Source: JBARCX01 sp049794535 (GTDB lineage: Bacteria > Pseudomonadota > Gammaproteobacteria > Xanthomonadales > Rhodanobacteraceae). From it: a stretch of DNA of 11,024 nt. The stretch's first letter is position 1. Each line of letters starts with the position of its first letter. Positions 6,810-11,024 of this stretch are shown here, one piece after another. The position numbers and the translations under genes are program-made. The stretch lies in assembly GCA_049794535.1 (NCBI GenBank), contig JBARCX010000114.1, positions 1 through 11,024 on the forward strand. Direction: 5' to 3'. Under the pieces are notes generated by a model that made no database searches, was not told where the DNA came from, and worked only from the letters and a program-made list of their open reading frames with translations.

Positions 6810-7459
6810 GTAGCCTCGAGTGTCGCCGAATCGACGATGCCAATGCCCTGCGCTTGCAGCGTGACGCGGGTGGCATCGTCCGTGTCAGGGGTGACCGGCC
6901 GGCTGAGATCCCACACGATATGGGTACGGAAGCCAGAGGTCACGGCATCCTGCGCCGTCCATAGCACGCAGACATCGCGGGCCAGCCCGCATACGTAGAC
7001 GTCATCTACGCCACGCTCGCGCAGCCAGCCGGCTAGCCCTGTGGTTGGGCGTGCGCCATCCGGTCCGTGGTTCTCGCGAAAGCCGCTGTATGAGTCCACT
7101 CGTGGATCGCTGCCTTTGCGGATGATGGCGTTTGTTGACGACCAGTCGATGCCGGGGTGAAGGCGTGCGCCCGCAGTGCCTTGTACGCAATGGTCCGGCC
7201 ATAGCGTTTGTGCGTGGCCGTAGAGCTCGATCTGCTGGAACGGGGGCATGCCTGCATGCGAGCTGGCAAATGAGATGTGCCGGCGTGGGTGCCAGTCCTG
7301 GGTAGCGACAACATGGCGAAACACGCCTGCGCGCAACAATCGGTCGATACCCGGCACGATCGCGTCGCCCTCATGACAAGCCAGGGCCCCACCGGGCATG
7401 AAGTCGGGTTGCACATCGACGAGGATCAATGCCGCACGGTCGTGAAGGGCTTGATGCAT
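6806..7459 (-). CDS. pncA: Nicotinamidase (isochorismatase-fold, NAD salvage)
   Basis: This enzyme deamidates nicotinamide to nicotinate in the cytosol, feeding NAD salvage; enzymes of this type also convert pyrazinamide. From the ATG at 7459 the product is 217 residues, the usual PncA size. The catalytic triad is visible: D15 in LVDVQPDF, K115 in IRKGSD and C164 in ARDVCV. Metal ligands are D55 and H57 in QDWHPRRH and H90 in WPDH. The start was chosen because family members begin 8-15 residues before the LVDVQ strand; an ATG at 7510 would add 17 residues with no family counterpart. No strong ribosome binding site supports either. It is transcribed away from the membrane protein gene at 7546, sharing an 86-bp upstream region, and overlaps the convergent CPXCG gene by 4 bp. 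Confidence 0.93.
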   Translation of the reverse strand: MHQALHDRAALILVDVQPDFMPGGALACHEGDAIVPGIDRLLRAGVFRHVVATQDWHPRRHISFASSHAGMPPFQQIELYGHAQTLWPDHCVQGTAGARLHPGIDWSSTNAIIRKGSDPRVDSYSGFRENHGPDGARPTTGLAGWLRERGVDDVYVCGLARDVCVLWTAQDAVTSGFRTHIVWDLSRPVTPDTDDATRVTLQAQGIGIVDSATLEAT

Positions 7460-7545
7460 AGAGGGATTGCTAGACGGTGAAAGTGAGGAGTCAGCATAAC
7501 TCGCATGCATAATGCAGGCTGACAAACAGACAGGGATAACGCGCT

Positions 7546-7935
7546 ATGCAATACGACCAGTCATGGATGGGCTACGGCATGGTGGGTGGCCTTCAGGCTG
7601 GCGCGATCAGTGCAGGAGCCGGATTCTTGTTATTTCTGCTGCTTTATTGGCTCCGGCGCCATCATGGTTGGAGCGATGTCCGGCAGATGTGTTGCGCCTA
7701 CGGGCTAGCGTTGTTGCTCACAGCCAGCGGCGATCTGTGGGATCTGCTCTATTTCAATTACAGCGGTGGGCTGCAATCGATAGCGTTGCTCCGGGCCAAA
7801 CTCGCTGCGGTGCACGACCCGGACAGCATCGGTACGCGGGTGTTCTGGGAGCTGATTGGCGCGGCAGTGGGCGTGTACATCGCCTGGATCGTGAGCAAAG
7901 GCGATTGGTACCGGCGTTCTACCAAGAACCAGTAA
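7546..7935 (+). CDS. Three-span membrane protein of unknown function
   Basis: I do not recognise a named family. The 129-residue product has three hydrophobic segments at about residues 18-36, 48-70 and 98-116. A short basic loop (RRHHGW) follows the first, and a polar stretch (about 72-97) with basic and acidic residues lies between the second and third. A charged tail, YRRSTKNQ, ends the protein. There is no cleavable signal peptide, so it should be an integral inner-membrane protein. Acidic residues stand in or beside the second span (SGDLWD) and third span (WELIG), which may matter functionally. AGGGA stands about nine bases before the ATG and supports the start. The gene is divergent from pncA and its stop lies 7 bp from the convergent cls stop. 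Confidence 0.75.
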   Translation: MQYDQSWMGYGMVGGLQAGAISAGAGFLLFLLLYWLRRHHGWSDVRQMCCAYGLALLLTASGDLWDLLYFNYSGGLQSIALLRAKLAAVHDPDSIGTRVFWELIGAAVGVYIAWIVSKGDWYRRSTKNQ

Positions 7936-7942
7936 GGGGCGC

Positions 7943-9346
7943 TTAAAGAATCGGATCGAACAACCGCGCCACGTGCATCGCAAGGCGTCGCCACCATCGT
8001 GCTTCGCGGTACTCAGCTTCAGTGAGCTCTACGGCGCGAGAAAAATCGTTACGTAGCATGGCATCGACAGCGTCGGCGAAGGCGCGATCCACGTTGAGTG
8101 CGGCGACTTCGAAATTAAGCCGGAACGAGCGGTTGTCCAGATTCATGCTGCCGATCGAGGTCGCATCATCGTCAATCAGCATCACCTTCTGATGGATGAA
8201 GCCTGGCTGGAAACGGAAGACGCGGATGCCTGCGCGCAATGCGTCATAGGCGTGCAGGGTGGAGGCAAGAAACACCGTGCGATGATCAGGTCGCGCGGGG
8301 ATCAGTACGCGCACATCCACACCGCGGAATACGGCGAGCCGTAGTGCTGACATCACGGCCTGATCGGGTACGAAGTAGGGCGTGGTTATCCATAGCCGTT
8401 GTTGCGCGGCGTTGATCGCGCCGACGAAGAGCAGCGAGCAGCTTTCTTGCCGGTCGGCCGGGCCGGTAGCGGCGATCAATGTATGCGCCGTGCCTTCCGC
8501 AGGACGCGGCATAAGTATCGGCGGCAGCGCACCGGTGACCCAGTGCCAATCTTCCGCGAAGCTGCGCTGCAGGTCGGCAACCGCCGGGCCTTGCAGTTCC
8601 ATGTGGGTGTCGCGCCATGGTGCCAGTGGTGGTTTGAGCCCCAGGTATTCATCGCCCACATTGAGACCGCCGACGAAGCCACGCCAGCCGTCAATCACCA
8701 CAATCTTGCGGTGATTGCGGAAATTGAGCTGAAAGCGATTGCTTCGTTGTTGCGTGGCGAACGGATGGATCGCTACGCCACCTGCGCGTAGCGTGTCGAC
8801 GTAATGCGAGGGCAATTCGTGGCTACCCACGCCGTCGTACAACACGCATATCTCGACACCGGCAGCGGCGCGTTCCAGCAATACCTGCTGCATGCGACGA
8901 CCGAGTCCGTCGTCGTGAAAAATGAAGAACTGCACCAGCACACAGTGCTCAGCTTGCGCGATGGCTGTGAGAATTGCCTCGAAGGTAGCGTCACCGTCGA
9001 TCAGTAGCTGAAGCTTTTGCCCGGAATGGAAAGGGGTGTCCAGCATGGTGGTGAGTGCCGCGAAGCGCGCGCATTCCGCTGCCATGCCATCGCCTGTGTC
9101 AGCACCGGCACGCGTGAGTTCGAGGTGTTCGCGATGCAGGCGATGTTTGCCTACATAACCATGGAAGCGACTGCGGCCCAGATAGAGATACGGCAGTAAG
9201 GTGGCGTATGGCAGCAGCACCAGCCCTAGCACCCAGGCGAACGCACCTTGCGGGGTACGTGTGTACATCACGGCATGCATCGCGGCGGCGATGCCTGCGA
9301 TATGCAGCAGGACGGCGATGAGTGTGAGAAGCAGGGGTAGGCTCAT
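7943..9346 (-). CDS. cls: Cardiolipin synthase (phospholipase D family)
   Basis: This inner-membrane enzyme makes cardiolipin from two phosphatidylglycerol molecules, in the bacterial phospholipase-D-type reaction. The 467-residue product begins with two hydrophobic spans (about 3-24 and 34-56, the PLDc_N region). Two catalytic HKD motifs follow: H212, K214 and D219 in NHRKIVVID with downstream GGLN, and H385, K387 and D392 in IHQKVMLID with downstream GSMNLDNRS. Order and spacing fit full-length ClsA-type enzymes. The stretch PYFVPDQAV (about 323-331) is also typical. The ATG at 9346 gives the expected N-terminal membrane anchor, although no Shine-Dalgarno sequence is evident. It lies 95 bp after the FAD-binding protein gene in the same direction and may share its transcript. 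ClsA versus ClsB/ClsC assignment is favoured by the N-terminal spans but not proven. Confidence 0.93.
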   Translation of the reverse strand: MSLPLLLTLIAVLLHIAGIAAAMHAVMYTRTPQGAFAWVLGLVLLPYATLLPYLYLGRSRFHGYVGKHRLHREHLELTRAGADTGDGMAAECARFAALTTMLDTPFHSGQKLQLLIDGDATFEAILTAIAQAEHCVLVQFFIFHDDGLGRRMQQVLLERAAAGVEICVLYDGVGSHELPSHYVDTLRAGGVAIHPFATQQRSNRFQLNFRNHRKIVVIDGWRGFVGGLNVGDEYLGLKPPLAPWRDTHMELQGPAVADLQRSFAEDWHWVTGALPPILMPRPAEGTAHTLIAATGPADRQESCSLLFVGAINAAQQRLWITTPYFVPDQAVMSALRLAVFRGVDVRVLIPARPDHRTVFLASTLHAYDALRAGIRVFRFQPGFIHQKVMLIDDDATSIGSMNLDNRSFRLNFEVAALNVDRAFADAVDAMLRNDFSRAVELTEAEYREARWWRRLAMHVARLFDPIL

Positions 9347-9396
9347 GGTGTGGTGATTCTCCCATGCGACGCATCAGCTTGCGGGCATGTTCACCG

Positions 9397-9430
9397 CGAT
9401 GGCCCCTTCACCGCAGTGAAGAGGCCATCG
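9397..9430. terminator. Hairpin between the FAD-binding protein gene and cls
   Basis: CGATGGCC (9397-9404) pairs with GGCCATCG (9423-9430). After one mismatch, CTTCAC (9406-9411) pairs with GTGAAG (9416-9421) around a CGCA loop, giving 14 base pairs in all. It begins 12 bp after the stop of the FAD-binding protein gene. Neither strand has a following T-run, so it may be a weak terminator, a processing site that sets the FAD-gene to cls ratio, or an mRNA stabiliser. Confidence 0.5.
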
Positions 9431-9441
9431 AAAGCAGGCTC

Positions 9442-10806
9442 TTAGTCAGCCAACAACTTGTCAGCGAGATGACGCGCTTGATGGCGGATTTCTGGCATAG
9501 CGGTGGATTCCCACAGCGTGCCGCGCAAGAGGCTTCCCATAGCAAATAGCCGCGACCAAGTCTGATCGTCATGGCGCAGTCGGCCGTCCGGTCCAGCCTC
9601 GCAGCCCAAGCCCAGTGGGTCGGGGCGGATGTGGCCATTGGTTGCCAGTTGGCGTACGAGCGGATCGGGTGTGCGACGCACGTCAGTGTCGAGGCCCACG
9701 GTCTGGATCACTAAGTCGGCAGCTACCGTGGTGACATCTCCAGCATGGACGAGATCGAGATGCAGCCGGTTGTCTTGGTTGTACTCCACCTGTTTTACGC
9801 GGCCGCGCATGCGACGCATGCGGCCACTGTGCTCAAGTGCTGTGATGTTGTCGTGCACTTGTTGCGGCATGCGGTGGCGTGAGCGTTCCCATGCCCAACG
9901 TGCATGGCGCAGGAAGCGTGCGCGCTCGTTGAGCGGCAACATGGCCCATAACGCGGAGGTGTGCGGACGCAGGCTGTCGATCACGGTGCGCCAGTCGTCG
10001 CTTTGCGTCGTGGCTTCGCGCAGCAGGTGCAGCCAGTGGCGGATATCCGGCATGTCGCGCATGGACTCGTGCAATTCACCGCCGTCATCGGTTGGTGCGG
10101 TCACTTGGGCAAGGTGCACTTCGGGCAGTAAGCCATGGCGAGAGACGGCGGTGAAATGCGCATTCGGCCATTGCGCGGAGAGTTCGAGCATCACATCCAC
10201 GGCCGTTAGCCCGAGACCGATGATCGCGACTTCGCGTGGTTGTGGATCGGGCTTTACATTGGCGAGGAAGGGCCACGGCAGCGTGATGTAGTTGCCACTG
10301 GCCAGGGAGGCATCGCTCACGCCTGCCAATGGTTGCGGTGGCAGTGCGCCTAGCGCTAGCACGGCTGCTTCGACGCGGCTGGTGGTATCGCCATGGAATA
10401 CGTTGACGCCGTCGTGCTCCGGTACGAGCGAGTCGACAGCAAACGGCAGCACGCGCACGTCGTGACCTCGCGATTGAGCGCGCGCCAAGGCACGAGCGAC
10501 CTCGGCCTCGAGGTAATCGCCGTATAACCGACGCGATAGAAAATCCGTGCCGGCGATGCTGCGGTCACCCTGCTGCGCGTATTCCAGGAAGCCATTCGGT
10601 CGGCTGGCGAACAGACCCATCGAAGCAGCGCGCACGTTGAGCAGATGCCGCTCAGATGCGGTGCTATATGCCACACCACGACCCGTCGTGCCGCCGCCGG
10701 TGTACCAATCCAGATGCAGCGGTTGCGCGGTTGAGCGTTCCAGCAGCTCGCTGAGCAACGCGGCTCCCGCGGCGCCGCCGCCGATAATGGCGACACGTCG
10801 AAACAT
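9442..10806 (-). CDS. FAD/NAD(P)-binding oxidoreductase (NAD_binding_9 / HpyO-like)
   Basis: This flavoprotein of 454 residues has two dinucleotide-binding folds. The first is at the very N-terminus, VAIIGGGAAGAALL (glycines 9, 10, 11 and 14), for FAD. The second is VAIIGLGLTAVDV (glycine core about 197-199), for NAD(P)H. The block GRGVAYSTA..HLLNV (about 42-57) and the ending LWESTAMPEIRHQA are typical of a family annotated as FAD-NAD(P)-binding or FAD-dependent urate hydroxylase (HpyO)-like proteins. The substrate is not established by sequence, so the urate label should not be assumed. The frame is open 70 codons further upstream, but that extension is leader sequence. The ATG at 10806 has AAGGAAG just upstream and begins directly at the FAD fold. 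It is followed by a hairpin and then cls in the same direction. Confidence 0.88.
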   Translation of the reverse strand: MFRRVAIIGGGAAGAALLSELLERSTAQPLHLDWYTGGGTTGRGVAYSTASERHLLNVRAASMGLFASRPNGFLEYAQQGDRSIAGTDFLSRRLYGDYLEAEVARALARAQSRGHDVRVLPFAVDSLVPEHDGVNVFHGDTTSRVEAAVLALGALPPQPLAGVSDASLASGNYITLPWPFLANVKPDPQPREVAIIGLGLTAVDVMLELSAQWPNAHFTAVSRHGLLPEVHLAQVTAPTDDGGELHESMRDMPDIRHWLHLLREATTQSDDWRTVIDSLRPHTSALWAMLPLNERARFLRHARWAWERSRHRMPQQVHDNITALEHSGRMRRMRGRVKQVEYNQDNRLHLDLVHAGDVTTVAADLVIQTVGLDTDVRRTPDPLVRQLATNGHIRPDPLGLGCEAGPDGRLRHDDQTWSRLFAMGSLLRGTLWESTAMPEIRHQARHLADKLLAD

Positions 10807-10810
10807 GTGA

Positions 10811-10817
10811 CTTCCTT
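10811..10817 (-). promoter_or_regulatory. Ribosome binding site that fixes the FAD-binding protein start
   Basis: On the minus strand AAGGAAG stands four bases before the ATG at 10806. It decides against the long upstream open frame, whose 70 extra residues are basic, low in structure and overlap an inverted-repeat element. Confidence 0.75.
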
Positions 10818-10863
10818 GATTTGTATGGGGTGACGAACGTTTTCGAGTGACTGATGTTAGAGC

Positions 10864-10980
10864 CTGTTTGATATCTCTGCGTGGCCCGCGCCGGAAGCTG
10901 TGTGCGCGCAGGGCAAGGAAGAACGAGGGCGTGTATGTCGATACACAACTGAGTGATGACGCAGGCCTGAGTGCAAACAG
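10864..10980. repeat. Branched inverted-repeat element, candidate dispersed repeat or structured RNA
   Basis: Four sets of complementary segments nest in 117 bp. The outer pair is CTGTTTG (10864-10870) with CAAACAG (10974-10980). The next is CTGCGT (10877-10882) with ACGCAG (10959-10964). Inside lie two hairpins: GCCCGCGC (10884-10891) with GCGC-a-GGGC (10906-10914), and GTGTAT-GTCG-ATACAC (10931-10946). Together they could fold as a closed stem carrying two arms. It stands upstream of the FAD-binding protein gene and could be in its leader. The sequence reminds me of intergenic repeats in Xanthomonadaceae, but this is recollection and not a search result. Confidence 0.45.
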
Positions 10981-11024
10981 ATCCGGCCCGTAGGGTTGCT
11001 CTTGAGTGGCCTTCAAGCGACAGC

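Noticed and set aside
7460..7525. Longer pncA start sites (ATG at 7510 or TTG at 7525)
   Set aside because: The added residues have no family counterpart and no ribosome binding site is visible; the ATG at 7459 gives the usual PncA N-terminus.
9629..10291. A 220-codon plus-strand open frame
   Set aside because: It is antisense to the FAD-binding protein, rich in Arg, Ser and Cys with no recognisable domain, as expected of a GC-rich shadow frame.
10807..11016. Seventy-codon N-terminal extension of the FAD-binding protein
   Set aside because: It runs through the inverted-repeat element, has no family counterpart, and the ATG at 10806 has a good ribosome binding site directly before the FAD-binding fold.
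1..11024. tRNA or rRNA genes, CRISPR arrays, transposase or phage genes, defence systems
   Set aside because: Reading both strands showed no cloverleaf with tRNA signatures, no regularly spaced repeats and no integrase, transposase or defence-protein motifs.

Overview
The window looks like an ordinary chromosomal segment of a gammaproteobacterium in the Xanthomonadales, most likely Rhodanobacteraceae (Dyella or Rhodanobacter type). This rests on the GC-rich coding sequence, a secreted S53 peptidase, a KirBac1.1-type channel, a CPXCG mini-protein, and protein sequences that read like that group. No database search was possible, so the placement is inference.

Layout from left to right. The 3' part of a quinone oxidoreductase gene (2-865, +) runs into a strong hairpin and converges with a large secreted sedolisin-type protease (926-3229, -). 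A 723-bp gap (3230-3952) follows. It holds the protease leader and an AT-rich stretch with no convincing intact gene. A HAD-family phosphatase (3953-4681, +) converges with a leftward run of three genes that are read in the order KirBac potassium channel (6474-5569), small unknown protein (5506-5228) and YgjP-like metalloprotein (5215-4694). A CPXCG zinc-ribbon-like mini-protein (6621-6809, +) overlaps nicotinamidase pncA (7459-6806, -) tail to tail by 4 bp. A three-span membrane protein of unknown function (7546-7935, +) diverges from pncA and converges with a cardiolipin synthase (9346-7943, -). Upstream of that lies a FAD/NAD(P)-binding protein (10806-9442, -). The last 218 bp hold its leader, including a multi-branched inverted-repeat structure that may be a dispersed repeat or structured RNA.

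The genes do not form one pathway. They are housekeeping or membrane functions: redox chemistry, extracellular proteolysis, potassium permeability, NAD salvage and phospholipid synthesis. No tRNA, rRNA, CRISPR array, transposase gene or phage gene was seen. I did not find a convincing new multi-gene system. The best leads are non-coding: a terminator-like hairpin inside the leader of the S53 protease, overlapped by a 21-codon upstream ORF whose stop overlaps the protease start, and the branched element at 10864-10980.
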